DNA of 26,436 bases from an uncultured Peptococcaceae bacterium. GTDB taxonomy: Bacteria > Bacillota > Peptococcia > Peptococcales > Peptococcaceae. Where the stretch lies: positions 1 through 26,436 of the forward strand of contig CALIQN010000039.1 in assembly GCA_938044045.1 (NCBI GenBank). Direction: 5' to 3'. Position numbers and translations under genes: made by a program. This document shows positions 6,904 to 16,753 of the stretch, piece by piece. Below the pieces are notes generated by a model, which worked only from the letters and a program-made list of their open reading frames with translations, was not told where the DNA came from and ran no database searches. Position 1 is the stretch's first letter. Each line of letters opens with the position of its first letter.

Positions 6904-9900
6904 ATGTTAGAACAAGTGCTTATAGAGACTGTACTTGGTGCTTTAACAGGATATGTGACAAATGACATTGCATTAAAGCAGTTATTTCGTGATGGAGGCT
7001 TTATTGAACAGGAAAAAGATGAGTTTATTGAAGCGTTATTAGTATTATTAAGAGATGAAATTTTTACTGAAGAACAAATAGAACGTATCTTATCAACAAA
7101 AGAGGTTGAGGAAGCACTCTATCAATTGAGTTATAAATTTTTAGATAGAGGACTAGAAGAAGGATTTTCTCAGCTAACATTAAATGATTTTCCTAATCAT
7201 CAGAAAGCTAAATCTATCTTGATAAAATACTTGAATCGTAAGGGAGATACTCAAACAGAGTCCTTAATCAATATAAAGGGGATTCATAGTAATTTTATCA
7301 ATTTAATTAAAAGTGAAGAGTTTAGTTTAGCGATTGATAAATTACTCATACATTTTGCAGGTGAAAGTTTTAAGGAGGCCTTAGGCGAAAGCAGATATGA
7401 TACTTTAATTATTAAACAACTTTCTAATGAGGTATTTTTTAAAGAAGAATACCTACAAGAAAAAATAAGTGATTTTTATGATGCATTATTAGCGTCAAAT
7501 TTACAATTGAAACAATATATTTCGATAACACCAGAACAAATGAGTCTCACTATTACAAGCCTATTAAGAGAAGTTTTGGCTAATTTGCAAGGGGCTGATC
7601 TTACAAAATTAATGGAAAAAATTTCTAACTATAATGATGGTGCTTTGATAGAAGCTTTTAAAGCAATAGAAAATCAATGGCTATTAAATATAGCAGGTGC
7701 TTTTATCGTACCTTTGAGTGCAAGAGAGGATAAACTAGCTAGACTGCTTTATGAGTCTGTACAAGAGGCAACAGAAGACTTGGGCGAAAGTATATCTTCT
7801 AGTATTCTTCAGACGGTTCAAGGTTATTTAGCACCAAATTGGTTAGAGAGAGAAGTTCTACCTAAAATATTACAATTAGACTTAACAGGTAAGCCTGAAA
7901 AAGTGATAAATCAGTTCAGAGAAAGCCTAACTAACTATTTTTCAACTGATGCGTTTGCGGATGAAGTGAATCAACTATGTTTGATCTTCTTAAATTCATC
8001 AATAGGGGAATTACTCAAAAAATATGGCAATAAAGAACTAATTATCAATGCATTATGCTACCTAGTTCAGGCTTTTTACACCAAAGGAATTATAGAAAAA
8101 TTGTCATTGAAATTAGAGCAAGAACCTTTGGGACAATGGCTTTTAACCCCAAAGGTTAGAATAGAACTGAGAGAGAGAGCGTTGAAGTGGTTTAGCAATT
8201 TAGGACAAGACAAGTATCAAGCTAAACTATGTAACCTAGAAAAAAATTATGCGTGGAAGAAAAACCTAGGTGAAAAAGCATTTGACGTTCTAGCCATACA
8301 GCCATTAGATCAACTATTAAAGTTATTACTTTCTGAAGAGGTAAAAGATAGCTTAGCCAAGAATATGACCAATTTCTTTAAAGAATTTTTAAGGGAAAAA
8401 ATGTCAGGCTTAATACTCAACATGCTAAGAAATTATCTTGAATCATTAACTCAAAAGGAGATACGTCAATTAGTCAATGATCTTTTAGGCAAAGAATTAC
8501 GGCCCCTATCTTATTTAGGCGGCTTAGTAGGATTAATGACAGGCTTAGGTGTAGGTGTAATAGGTAGTAATTTATCTATGATACCAAGTGATTCTCAAGG
8601 ACTGTTAATACGTTCTTTTGTTTATGGTGCTATCGGTTATAGTACTAATGTATTAGCAGTACATTCTTTGTTTAAACCTTATCAAAGTATTTTAGGTTGG
8701 CAAGGTTTATTGCCTAAAAATAAACATCGTTTTGCAAAAAAAATGGGCGCGATGACAGAGAAATATGTTGCTGATGAGAAGATATGGCAGACATATTTAG
8801 GTAAGTGGCAAAATATTTTAGAAAATGACTTTACAGGAAGTCAGTTGATACTTTCCCCTCAGAGATACTTTCATATTCCTTTAACAGGTGTATGGCTAGA
8901 TAAACCTTTAAATTATTTTATGAAAGACAGATTAGATAGGATGTTAGTGGATACTGGCAATAAAAGTTTGAACCTGTTTTTAAAAGAAGAACAATTTATA
9001 AAAAATACTGAAAAAATAATTAAAGAAAAATTAATGCCATATCTTTCAAATCAGTTTTCAGTTTATGGTAGTAAAATTAGCTCATCCTTATGGTCAACTT
9101 TGAGAGAGGATGGATTTTTAAAACTGGAGACAAATGCTGAGGGTTTTCTCCATAAAAAATTATCAAGACTTTTCAATAAATTTGAAGATGATCATTTTTT
9201 AGAACATAAGCTCCAATCCATTCATTTTCCCAAACAAAAAATGCTATATACTTTTTTTGCAAATAAACTGGTGAGTTATGAAGATAAGCTTTTCTCTCTA
9301 CTTGCAAAAAAAGAAAGGGCTTTAGTGGTAGTATTATCGGATAGATTAAAAGCTAATTTAGGTTTTAGGGCAGGCTTAGCCTATAAGATGTTTGGTGGAG
9401 ATAGATATGTCGCACGAGCAGTAAAAATTTTTCTCTATAAGAAATTGCCAGTGTTCCTTGATGAAGAAAGAAATTTTATCCGAGATAGCTTAGGAGAGTA
9501 TTATTATAATTATCTATCAGGTCAACCGTTCAGTCTCTTGGGCAAAGGAATAGAGAACGTGCACTATATGACTTTTATTGAGTATTTAAAAGATCAGAAA
9601 GTTCAGGATTACATCACTGTAAAAGGGACTTTTATGATAAAAAAACATCTCATTCGACCATTAAGCTTGTGGAAGAATAAAAATACTCATTTTGATAAAA
9701 CAATTATAACTTATATCAATCAAGATTTATGTTATGCTAGTTTAAAGGATATGTTCTTGCCTCATTTAGAACGCTTACTCATCAATTTACAACGTAGTGC
9801 ATTAAGACAAGTATTAACAGGACATATTAATCTACTTTTTCCACATTGGAGCAAGAACTTAAGTCGTGCCATAGGAGAATGGAAGCTTTATGAGTTGATT

Positions 9901-10239
9901 AATGTGGATGCATTACATCGCCTAGAAGATAGGATTAATCAAGAAACGCTAAAATTTAACAAACAAATTTTATTAGTAATGAGATATTATTTACGTGATG
10001 GGTGCACCTATCTTTTACCAGTAGGGGAGAAGTTATTGATGAATGAGATGAAATCTTTGCTTATTGCCTTTGATTTTTCTACGATTGCAACTAGAGCAGT
10101 GGACAATAAAAATGCAAAAGAGTTAGAAGCATTATTGAGAGGTATTGCTAACCCTTATTTTAGACAGGTTGAAAGAATGGGACTTTTAGGTGCTGTTGTT
10201 GCATTACCAGCCACTTTCTTAGGTCGGTTTCTGATGTAG
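6904..10239 (+). CDS. Large tandem DUF445-family membrane-associated protein
   Basis: Function unknown; 1111 residues, far longer than single-module DUF445 proteins such as YheB (about 380). The family hallmark, a hydrophobic stretch ending in GY-TN-A, occurs twice: GALTGYVTNDIALKQLF at 12-28 and GAIGYSTNVLAVHSLF from 575, the latter followed by the typical GWQGLLPKNKHRFAKKMG. The family's C-terminal element (polar helix, then a glycine-rich membrane segment) also occurs twice, at about 530-560 (KELRPLSYLGGLVGLMTGLG) and at about 1085-1108 (VERMGLLGAVVALPATFLG). The protein thus looks like two full modules with long helical regions between membrane segments. The ATG at 6904 is set by the ribosome site and promoter position. 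It is the first gene of the sbcDC operon, 16 bases before sbcD. Confidence 0.85.
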   Translation: MLEQVLIETVLGALTGYVTNDIALKQLFRDGGFIEQEKDEFIEALLVLLRDEIFTEEQIERILSTKEVEEALYQLSYKFLDRGLEEGFSQLTLNDFPNHQKAKSILIKYLNRKGDTQTESLINIKGIHSNFINLIKSEEFSLAIDKLLIHFAGESFKEALGESRYDTLIIKQLSNEVFFKEEYLQEKISDFYDALLASNLQLKQYISITPEQMSLTITSLLREVLANLQGADLTKLMEKISNYNDGALIEAFKAIENQWLLNIAGAFIVPLSAREDKLARLLYESVQEATEDLGESISSSILQTVQGYLAPNWLEREVLPKILQLDLTGKPEKVINQFRESLTNYFSTDAFADEVNQLCLIFLNSSIGELLKKYGNKELIINALCYLVQAFYTKGIIEKLSLKLEQEPLGQWLLTPKVRIELRERALKWFSNLGQDKYQAKLCNLEKNYAWKKNLGEKAFDVLAIQPLDQLLKLLLSEEVKDSLAKNMTNFFKEFLREKMSGLILNMLRNYLESLTQKEIRQLVNDLLGKELRPLSYLGGLVGLMTGLGVGVIGSNLSMIPSDSQGLLIRSFVYGAIGYSTNVLAVHSLFKPYQSILGWQGLLPKNKHRFAKKMGAMTEKYVADEKIWQTYLGKWQNILENDFTGSQLILSPQRYFHIPLTGVWLDKPLNYFMKDRLDRMLVDTGNKSLNLFLKEEQFIKNTEKIIKEKLMPYLSNQFSVYGSKISSSLWSTLREDGFLKLETNAEGFLHKKLSRLFNKFEDDHFLEHKLQSIHFPKQKMLYTFFANKLVSYEDKLFSLLAKKERALVVVLSDRLKANLGFRAGLAYKMFGGDRYVARAVKIFLYKKLPVFLDEERNFIRDSLGEYYYNYLSGQPFSLLGKGIENVHYMTFIEYLKDQKVQDYITVKGTFMIKKHLIRPLSLWKNKNTHFDKTIITYINQDLCYASLKDMFLPHLERLLINLQRSALRQVLTGHINLLFPHWSKNLSRAIGEWKLYELINVDALHRLEDRINQETLKFNKQILLVMRYYLRDGCTYLLPVGEKLLMNEMKSLLIAFDFSTIATRAVDNKNAKELEALLRGIANPYFRQVERMGLLGAVVALPATFLGRFLM

Positions 10240-10255
10240 AGAAAGGATACTAATC

Positions 10256-11419
10256 GTGAAGTTATTTCATTTGGCTGATTTGCATATTGGCAAAAAATTG
10301 AATCAAGTAGATTTATATGTAGAACAAAAGCTTATTTTTGAGGAAATTTTATCTTATATTGATCAAGAGCAACCTGATGCTATTCTTTTAGCAGGAGATA
10401 TTTATGATAGGAGAAATCCATCCCTAGAAGCAATAGCGCTTTGTGATTGGTTTTTTTCAGAACTCATACTTGAAAAGAAAGTAAAAGTGTTTGCTATAGG
10501 TGGTAATCATGATAGTGGTATTAGATTAGAGTTTGCCAATCACTTATTGTCAAGATTGGGTTTACATCTTGTGGGAGAGTTTCGCTATCCTTTACCTGAA
10601 GTAGCTTTATATGATGACTATGGAGAGATCATTATCCATCTCTTTCCATTTGCTGATTTAGCAACCTTAAGTTATCAAGCACCACATTTACTAGGTAAAA
10701 CTTATGATGAGGCAGTTGCTTGTCTTTTAGAAAAAATTGACTGTGATGATGGCAAAAGGCATATCTTAATGACACATGCTATGGTCATTGGCACTGATGA
10801 GCTTGTTTGTTCAGATTCTGAACGCTTACTTTCAGTAGGAGGTGCCCTTTCTTTTTCAGCGAAATGTCTGGAAAAATTTGATTATGTGGCATTAGGGCAT
10901 ATGCATAAGGCGCAAGCTGTTTCAAAAGAATACATCCGTTATAGCGGTTCGCCTTATCCTTATTCATTTTCAGAAGAAAATCACCAAAAAGAAATTTCGA
11001 TGATAGTGCTTGATCAAGAGGGATTTTCTTCCTATCAAAGTTTACCTTTATTAGGTGGTAGACGTCTGAAAACGATTAGAGGATACTTTGAAGAGTTTTT
11101 AGAGGTTAAAAATTGTAGTTATCAAAATGATTTTTTAAGAGTTGAGCTTCTTGATGAAGGTGGATTAATTGAACCGATGAATCGTCTTAAAGTAAAATAT
11201 CCAAATATTTTACAATTGGTTCGTCTGAATGAAAAAGCTATAGAAAGACAAGATGAAAAAGTTTTTGCTCGAGAAGAAAAGCTATCTGATCCACTAGACT
11301 TATTTGCCTATTTCTATGAGACAATGAATGAAAAGGCTTTAGAGCCGGAGACTAAAACTTGGTTAGAACGCATCTTGAATACAGGAGAGGGTGATAGCGA
11401 TGAAACCATTATTTCTTGA
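10256..11419 (+). CDS. sbcD: Nuclease SbcCD subunit D (Mre11-type exonuclease)
   Basis: Manganese-dependent nuclease that, with SbcC, cleaves hairpins and processes DNA ends during repair. At 387 residues it has normal length. The metallophosphoesterase motifs are in order: ADLHIGK (Asp8, His10), AGDIYDRRNP (Asp48), GGNHDSG (Asn84, His85), LMTHAMV and LGHMHKAQ. A capping and SbcC-binding region follows. The GTG start follows AAAGGA. Its end overlaps sbcC by 20 bases, so the two subunits are translationally coupled, as is usual for this pair. Confidence 0.97.
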   Translation: MKLFHLADLHIGKKLNQVDLYVEQKLIFEEILSYIDQEQPDAILLAGDIYDRRNPSLEAIALCDWFFSELILEKKVKVFAIGGNHDSGIRLEFANHLLSRLGLHLVGEFRYPLPEVALYDDYGEIIIHLFPFADLATLSYQAPHLLGKTYDEAVACLLEKIDCDDGKRHILMTHAMVIGTDELVCSDSERLLSVGGALSFSAKCLEKFDYVALGHMHKAQAVSKEYIRYSGSPYPYSFSEENHQKEISMIVLDQEGFSSYQSLPLLGGRRLKTIRGYFEEFLEVKNCSYQNDFLRVELLDEGGLIEPMNRLKVKYPNILQLVRLNEKAIERQDEKVFAREEKLSDPLDLFAYFYETMNEKALEPETKTWLERILNTGEGDSDETIIS

Positions 11420-14400
11420 ACTTTCTCTTTTTGGACCTTATAGCAAAAATATTAAGTTGGATTTTAGTCGCCTATCCCAAGATGGTCTTTTTGTCATTAC
11501 AGGTGTGACTGGCTCTGGTAAATCAAGTTTGTTTGAGGCGATGTTTTTTGCACTCTATGGAGAATCTAGTCAGAAAGAAAGGGGTGCAAAAGGTTATCGT
11601 TCTGATTTTTCCAAGGAAAGCAGTGAGATATGTTTTGTTCGTTTTCGCTTTTTAGTACACCACGATATTTATGAGATTAAGCGCATTCCAGCTCAACTGA
11701 TACCCAAAAAAAGGGGTAGCGGGTACAGAGAGCAAAAGCATGAAGTAGAATTGACTTGTCTGACTAAAGCATTCTCCCCCTTGACACGGATAGACGAGGT
11801 AAAAAGTAAAATAGAGGCCTTGATTGGTCTAAATCAAGAACAATTTAAAAAAATTATTATGTTACCACAAGGCGATTTTCAAAATTTTCTTTTAGCTGAG
11901 ACACAAGAAAAAAAAGAAATTTTAAGAAATATCTTTGGTACAGAACGTTATCTTGCTATACAAGAAAAAATAAAAAAAGAAATCTCTGGATTAAAAAAGA
12001 CCTATGATAAATTGCTCGCAGAAAAAGAAATTCTTTTAAAAACCTATCTTGATTTAACGCTCGATGAAGAAAGTACGCTCGTATCCATAAGTGAAGAATT
12101 GAAAAATAGATTTCAAACGACAATGTTAGTTTTGGAAAAGAAAAATGAGTCTTTTAATACACTAAAAAATGATTGGCAACAAGCTAAACTTTGGCAGGAT
12201 TATGATAAAAAGTTACGGCATTTAATGTTGGAGCAAAAGAAACATTTAGCCCAAGAAAATGAAATACTTTCTTATGAAAATAACTTGGCTTTATTGGAAG
12301 AAATAGAAAAATGGCAACCACTGGAAGCGACGTTATTACAAACAAAAAATGATGTTAAGACACTGACTTTAAAACGAGAAGCCTTACTTCAAGAGCAAAC
12401 ACTAGTCGCACAAGAGAAGGAAAAATTAGAAACATTAGCATGCTTAGTTGATGAAAAAAAAGAAAAGTATCAGTCTTGTCAAGCGCGTATTTTACAGTGT
12501 CAAAGAGAAGAAAAAGAGGCTAGAGCATTTCAAGAAAAGAAAAAAGAATGGCTAGAGGCAAAAAAAGCTTGTGAAGATAAAAAACAAGACTACCAAGTGA
12601 TAGAAAATAAACTTACGCTTACAGAAAAGAAGCTAACACTTTCTAATGCAAATCTACGGGAAATTGAGCAAATAAGAGAAGACTATCATGTTCTAGAGCA
12701 TGAAAAACTGGCTTTAGAGAAAGACTATGAGATAACAAAACGGCTTTTACAAATGATAAAAGAGAGGCAACAGAATCTTGATGAGCTAGAAAAATTAGAC
12801 AAACAGTTATCATTACAAAATCAAGCTTACAGCTTACAAGAAAAAGAGTACATGGACTTTAAAGATAAGGTATTTGAACTTTATCGGTATGAGTTAGCAC
12901 AAACTTTGAGTCAAAATATACCTTGTCCTGTTTGTGGAAGTGTAATTCATCCTCATCCATTTCAAAAAATGCAAAAAATTTCTTTGAAAAATTATGAAGA
13001 AATTGAGAAAAAATTGAAAGATGAAAAGACAACTTTAGTAAAATTACAGACAGAGTATGAAGAGCGAAAGAAACAAAGCCAACTTGTCAGTAAGAAATTA
13101 GAGTATTCTCTTTTTGAAGCGAATATTAAAGAAGAGGATGTAGAAGAAAAATATTATTCCTTAAAGGATAAGATTATTTTAAGAAATAAAAACTTAAAGG
13201 CTTTACAAGATAGATTACTTACAGATGAAGAAGTTAAGAAGCAAAAAATAACATTAGAGGAGAATTTTAAGGACTTAGATGAGACAAGAGCATCCATGCT
13301 AAAAGAGGTCTTAAATCTTGAAACGACGGCTTTAGCATTGAAAAAACATCTAGAAGCTCATCCTGTATTAGCTAGTTTAGAAAAGATTGTTCAAGCCCTT
13401 AAAGAAACAGAAAATGAAAAGCAAGCAATTGAAGTTTGGCTTGATGAATTTGAAACAGATAAAGAAAACTTAGGTTTAAAAGAAATGCGTATCCTTAGTG
13501 CGCTTAGAACGACTGAAACTTTATGGCATAGTGCAAAAGAAAAATTAGTCTCTCAGGGGAATGCTTTAGAAAAGTTGTATTTAGAGCATTTTGATACGTC
13601 AGAAGTCTATCACGAATTTAAAAAATTATTATCTAAAAAAGATGCTATTAGAAAAAATATTCAAGCATGGTATGATAAAAAACAAGCTTTTATTGTAGAA
13701 ATGAAAACTCTTAAAAAGAACATGGAAGATTTGAAAAAAGGTAATCTTTCTGATATAGAAAAAGAGCTGTTACTGTTGGAATCTGAAGTTCAGAGACTTC
13801 AAAAGGAAGTTAATACAATAGAGATCAAGCTCAAACAAATACATGAATTAAAAAATATGCTCACAGTATTAAACAAAAAACTGGATAAGTCATCATCAGC
13901 ATATTCCAGTTACTATCAAGTTATGCAGATTGCTACTGGCGAAAACAAATGGCGAATGGACTTTGAAACCTTTGCTTTAGTATACTATTTTACAGAAATA
14001 TTATACTATGCGAATAAAAGGTTGATTAAGATGACTTCAGGGAGATACTATTTTTTAAGACAACTAGAGACTTTAGATAAGCGTAAGCAAAGTGGACTAG
14101 GTTTGGATATTATGGACGAGTATACAGGAAAGAGTAGACAAGTTAGCACGCTTTCTGGTGGGGAAAGCTTTAAGGCTTCTTTAGCCCTAGCTTTGGGATT
14201 GGCCGATGTTGTGAGAGAAGAAAGTGGGGGAATCACCTTAGATACGATATTTATTGATGAAGGTTTTGGTACTTTAGATGAAGAGTCCTTAGACTTGACG
14301 CTTGATACTCTTGTTGAGTTAGAAGAGGGTGGTAGATTAGTTGGTATCATTTCCCATGTTAGTGAATTAAAAGAGCGTATCTCACAAAAATTAGTAGTCA

Positions 14401-14453
14401 AAGTTGAAAAAGATGGCAGTGTTGCTTATTTTGAGGGAATAGATAGTGAATAG
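11400..14453 (+). CDS. sbcC: Nuclease SbcCD subunit C (Rad50-type ATPase)
   Basis: SMC-like ATPase partner of SbcD that tethers and remodels DNA ends. It has 1017 residues. The N-terminal head has Walker A GVTGSGKS at 35-42. Two very long coiled coils rich in Glu, Lys and Leu flank the zinc hook CPVC at 509-512, almost exactly mid-protein. The C-terminal head carries the signature STLSGGESFKASLALALG, Walker B TIFIDEGFGTLD, and the late HVSEL histidine. All key elements are intact. The ATG at 11400 has AGGAGAGG nine bases before it; an in-frame GTG at 11391 lacks such spacing. It overlaps sbcD and also the next gene (8 bases). Confidence 0.97.
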   Translation: MKPLFLELSLFGPYSKNIKLDFSRLSQDGLFVITGVTGSGKSSLFEAMFFALYGESSQKERGAKGYRSDFSKESSEICFVRFRFLVHHDIYEIKRIPAQLIPKKRGSGYREQKHEVELTCLTKAFSPLTRIDEVKSKIEALIGLNQEQFKKIIMLPQGDFQNFLLAETQEKKEILRNIFGTERYLAIQEKIKKEISGLKKTYDKLLAEKEILLKTYLDLTLDEESTLVSISEELKNRFQTTMLVLEKKNESFNTLKNDWQQAKLWQDYDKKLRHLMLEQKKHLAQENEILSYENNLALLEEIEKWQPLEATLLQTKNDVKTLTLKREALLQEQTLVAQEKEKLETLACLVDEKKEKYQSCQARILQCQREEKEARAFQEKKKEWLEAKKACEDKKQDYQVIENKLTLTEKKLTLSNANLREIEQIREDYHVLEHEKLALEKDYEITKRLLQMIKERQQNLDELEKLDKQLSLQNQAYSLQEKEYMDFKDKVFELYRYELAQTLSQNIPCPVCGSVIHPHPFQKMQKISLKNYEEIEKKLKDEKTTLVKLQTEYEERKKQSQLVSKKLEYSLFEANIKEEDVEEKYYSLKDKIILRNKNLKALQDRLLTDEEVKKQKITLEENFKDLDETRASMLKEVLNLETTALALKKHLEAHPVLASLEKIVQALKETENEKQAIEVWLDEFETDKENLGLKEMRILSALRTTETLWHSAKEKLVSQGNALEKLYLEHFDTSEVYHEFKKLLSKKDAIRKNIQAWYDKKQAFIVEMKTLKKNMEDLKKGNLSDIEKELLLLESEVQRLQKEVNTIEIKLKQIHELKNMLTVLNKKLDKSSSAYSSYYQVMQIATGENKWRMDFETFALVYYFTEILYYANKRLIKMTSGRYYFLRQLETLDKRKQSGLGLDIMDEYTGKSRQVSTLSGGESFKASLALALGLADVVREESGGITLDTIFIDEGFGTLDEESLDLTLDTLVELEEGGRLVGIISHVSELKERISQKLVVKVEKDGSVAYFEGIDSE

Positions 14454-15396
14454 ATATAGCAAAAATGTCTCTGAATTTTGGCATGGAAAATTACTAGGGA
14501 GTTTTTTATTGACAGAAATGCAATTATCTAAACGAATGATAAGAAGGCTAAAATCTTTAGAGGATGGGATTCTTGTTAATGGTGAGCCTAAAACAGTAAG
14601 ATATATGCTCAATCTTGGTGAAAGCGTCTCAGTGGCCTGCACATTTAACAAAAAAATTAGTTATGAGTCAGAGGCCTTAGAGATACCTGTATGCTATGAA
14701 GATGAAGATTATTTTATTGTAGATAAGCCTCCTTATATGACAATGTATCCAAGGTGTCTAGGTGAAAAGGGTAGTTTAGCCAATTTTTCTAGGTACTATT
14801 TGGAACGACATGGTGGTATAGGTGGATTTTTTCCTATTTCACGTTTAGATAAAGGAACTTCTGGTTTGGTATTACTTGCTAAAACAGCTTTTGCAGCAAG
14901 CGCTTTAAGAAAATGCAGAATAACAAAATATTACCATGCTCTAGTTACAGGAGAGTGTAAAGAACATGGCACTTTGACAAATTATTTAAAACAAGCACCT
15001 TATTCTGGTATGAGGGATGGCGCATTATTTGAAGTACATGAAAACGAAGGAAAATATGCAAAATTATCCTATAAAAGGCTATTTTATGATTCTCAAAAGG
15101 ATGTTAGTGGTCTACTTATTGCGTTAGTGACTGGCAGGCGACATCAAATTCGAGTTCAGCTGTCACATTTAGGGCATACAATTTTAGGCGATATGCGCTA
15201 TGGATCGAAGTTTAGTGAATATGATAGACCACTTCTGCATTCAACTCATCTTTCATTCAAATCACCTATAAGCAATAAAATAATCAAAGTAAATTTGCCT
15301 TTGCATTCTTATCATGAATTGGATCATATTAAGATATGGGAAGAGTATTTTAAAGGAGGAGAATTGACCTATGATAAAATTGCCGAAGAATTGTGA
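14446..15396 (+). CDS. RluA-family pseudouridine synthase
   Basis: Converts specific uridines in rRNA or tRNA to pseudouridine; the exact target cannot be told from sequence. In 316 residues, an N-terminal S4-like RNA-binding region (about 15-65, with SKRMIRRL and ILVNGEPK) precedes the catalytic domain. The catalytic Asp is Asp135 in SRLDKGTSGL, and the family motif GRRHQIRVQLSHLGHTILGD is present. The usual HRLD has Ser for His, a difference outside the essential aspartate. The GTG start overlaps the sbcC stop by 8 bases, with GAGG upstream, and the gene's end overlaps cca by 26 bases. Its operon place between sbcC and cca suggests simple cotranscription and not a shared pathway. Confidence 0.92.
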   Translation: MNRYSKNVSEFWHGKLLGSFLLTEMQLSKRMIRRLKSLEDGILVNGEPKTVRYMLNLGESVSVACTFNKKISYESEALEIPVCYEDEDYFIVDKPPYMTMYPRCLGEKGSLANFSRYYLERHGGIGGFFPISRLDKGTSGLVLLAKTAFAASALRKCRITKYYHALVTGECKEHGTLTNYLKQAPYSGMRDGALFEVHENEGKYAKLSYKRLFYDSQKDVSGLLIALVTGRRHQIRVQLSHLGHTILGDMRYGSKFSEYDRPLLHSTHLSFKSPISNKIIKVNLPLHSYHELDHIKIWEEYFKGGELTYDKIAEEL

Positions 15397-16717
15397 AAGA
15401 ATAATTGAATGTTTGAATACTTCCGGTTTTGAAGCTTATATAGTAGGTGGTTGTGTACGAGATTCTCTTCTAAAAAAAATACCATCTGATTGGGATATCT
15501 GTACAAACGCAACACCAGAAGATATGAAGGAAGTTTTTAAAGCCTATAAATTAATCCCTACTGGTATTGCTCACGGGACACTAACTGTACTGATTGAAAA
15601 AGAAGCTTTTGAAGTTACAACTTATCGCATTGATGGAGAGTATTCAGATCATAGGCGACCAAACCAAGTGTCTTATACGAACCAATTGAAAGATGATCTT
15701 GCACGCAGAGACTTTACAATTAATGCGATGGCCTATCATCCTCAAAAAGGTTTGGTAGATTATTTTAATGGTAAGCAAGATTTAGAAAAAAGGATAGTGC
15801 GTGCAGTCGGTGATCCTATATTGCGCTTTGAAGAAGATGCGCTTCGCCTTTTACGTTTTATACGCTTTGCAACAACGTTATCATTTGATTATGAAGAAAA
15901 TACGCTTAAGAGTATTCCTAAAAAAATTCATCTTTTGCGTTATATTGCTAAAGAGAGAATACAAGCAGAACTTAATAAAATTCTTTGTGCGGAAAATGTT
16001 GCAAGAGGGTTATATGATTTAGGTGTCTATGGTTTTTACCCTTATCTTGTACCAAAAATTTGTCATGAAAAATCCTTTGAACAACGAGGAGGACATTTTT
16101 TAGATGTTTTTGAGCATAGTTTATTAGCAACAGGATTGATTGAAGATAATCTAATATTAAGATTAACAATGTTTTTGCACGATATTGGTAAGCCATATAC
16201 TTGGTTTGAGACAGAAGATGGGGATAAATTTCCTGAACACGAAGTCGTGGGCAGTGCTTTAGCCAATGAAATCTTGCGTGAACTCAAATATGATAATAAA
16301 ACAAGAAAAGAAGTGGTGAAGTTAATTCTTCATCATAATGATATTGTTACCACTGATGAAGTAAGTATTCGCAAGATGTTGTCTGTTTTAGGTCTGGAGA
16401 GTACAAAGCTTCTATTGAAGGTTAAGGTGGCGGATATATCAGCACATCATTTGACTTTTGTAAAACGTCAGAAGGTGAGGGCTTATTTTCAAAAAATTAA
16501 TCAAATGATAGATCAGATAATAGAAAAGGGAGAGTGTTTTAGTTTAGATAAACTTGCTTTAAATGGTAATGACTTAAAAGCAATGGGATTTCAAGGTAAA
16601 GCAATAAAAAATGCTTTAGAGTATTTATTAGGTGAAGTAGTGGTTGATCCAAAAAAAAATGCTAAAGAAATATTGGTAGAATTAATAAATAAAGAATTAA
16701 ATATCTTGACAGAGTAA
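15371..16717 (+). CDS. cca: CCA tRNA nucleotidyltransferase (class II, with HD domain)
   Basis: Adds or repairs the 3' CCA end of tRNAs. It has 448 residues. The N-terminal nucleotidyltransferase has YIVGGCVRDSLL, then the metal-binding pair Asp40/Asp42 in SDWD, the RRDFTINAMAY motif and the EEDALRLLR motif of the nucleobase-selecting region. A C-terminal HD phosphohydrolase-type domain contains EHSLLA, LHDIGKP and HHND. Division of labour between separate CC- and A-adding enzymes cannot be excluded from one gene, but the overall form fits the complete enzyme. The ATG at 15371 lies 10 bases after AAAGGAGGA. The gene's last codons contain the -35 of the next promoter, so no classical terminator separates it from the lysine operon. 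Confidence 0.93.
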   Translation: MIKLPKNCERIIECLNTSGFEAYIVGGCVRDSLLKKIPSDWDICTNATPEDMKEVFKAYKLIPTGIAHGTLTVLIEKEAFEVTTYRIDGEYSDHRRPNQVSYTNQLKDDLARRDFTINAMAYHPQKGLVDYFNGKQDLEKRIVRAVGDPILRFEEDALRLLRFIRFATTLSFDYEENTLKSIPKKIHLLRYIAKERIQAELNKILCAENVARGLYDLGVYGFYPYLVPKICHEKSFEQRGGHFLDVFEHSLLATGLIEDNLILRLTMFLHDIGKPYTWFETEDGDKFPEHEVVGSALANEILRELKYDNKTRKEVVKLILHHNDIVTTDEVSIRKMLSVLGLESTKLLLKVKVADISAHHLTFVKRQKVRAYFQKINQMIDQIIEKGECFSLDKLALNGNDLKAMGFQGKAIKNALEYLLGEVVVDPKKNAKEILVELINKELNILTE

Positions 16718-16734
16718 CACTTTTTTGTTAGAAT
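16706..16734 (+). promoter_or_regulatory. Promoter of the lysine operon
   Basis: A perfect -35 TTGACA (16706-16711), 17-base spacer and TAGAAT (16729-16734) preceded by TGT make a near-consensus extended -10 promoter. The -35 lies within the final codons of cca. The start would be near 16741, just before the lysine riboswitch. Confidence 0.85.
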
Positions 16735-16753
16735 TCACAAAAAATTCATATAA

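Noticed and set aside
14048..14401. Minus-strand open frame of about 117 codons inside sbcC
   Set aside because: It lies opposite the conserved SbcC signature and Walker B region, has a Ser-rich composition typical of an antisense shadow, and no ribosome site.
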